Shown piece after piece: positions 63,916 through 64,000 of a stretch of DNA of 64,000 nucleotides. A program made the position numbers and the translations under genes. The notes under the pieces are model-generated. The model was not told the DNA's origin. It did not search any database and was given only the letters and a program-made list of their open reading frames with translations. The number at the start of each line of letters is the position of its first letter. Within the stretch, counting starts at the first letter, position 1. Origin of the DNA: Haliotis asinina. Lineage: Eukaryota; Mollusca; Gastropoda; Lepetellida; Haliotidae. The stretch spans positions 36,913,001 to 36,977,000 of the forward strand of contig NC_090291.1 of NCBI RefSeq assembly GCF_037392515.1, given 5' to 3'.

Positions 63916-64000
63916 GGTACAGAATCTCACAAACTATACAAACATTGAGACACGAACAAAAATCCCTTCAATTCCACCAAATATTAAAATCAACATCATA

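Overview
The window is invertebrate nuclear DNA, most likely from an abalone (Haliotis) or a close vetigastropod. The main reason is that two short interspersed elements recur throughout, both ending in a tail of the type GCGGCGTAAAACTAAACTC plus TCAC repeats, which I recall as abundant in Haliotis DNA. Genes are split into short exons with GT/AG introns that are rich in minisatellites and small inverted-repeat elements. Nothing looks prokaryotic or viral.

Layout. (1) 1-4988 is gene-poor: one inverted-repeat element, a 20-bp minisatellite and a local duplication. (2) About 4989-18155, + strand, is a gene I do not recognise (gene A). Exons at 8342, 9307 and 12202 join in frame. They can then splice, in the same phase, either to a long terminal exon (12987-13923) or to a distal three-exon tail (16759-18155) ending in a very acidic region with a 10-residue repeat. 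The end of the first terminal exon, with its stop codon, lies in a 323-bp unit present three times in tandem. (3) 18156-25106 is intergenic, with SINE copies, a Tc1/mariner relic and a long hairpin element. (4) 25107-28681, minus strand, is PDCD5, five exons, 129 aa. (5) 29027-58193, + strand, is CCNDBP1 (GCIP, cyclin-D1-binding protein 1), ten exons, 337 aa. It is head-to-head with PDCD5 across 345 bp that contain an ETS-type motif. (6) Intron 8 of CCNDBP1 (about 22 kb) is almost entirely one array of a 74-bp satellite, 35714-57053, about 288 monomers, with layered higher-order repeats. (7) 58194-64000 holds repeats, including a foldback element nested in another inverted-repeat element, and two weak candidate coding pieces.

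The PDCD5 and CCNDBP1 models are strong: every exon has consensus or near-consensus splice sites, phases agree, and the peptides follow the human proteins end to end as I remember them. Gene A is well supported as a gene by phase-compatible exons, but its function is unknown. The most unusual object is the intronic satellite: a 74-bp unit with a perfect 16-bp palindrome and a single CpG that decays to TG and CA in variant monomers. It starts 21 bp past an exon.
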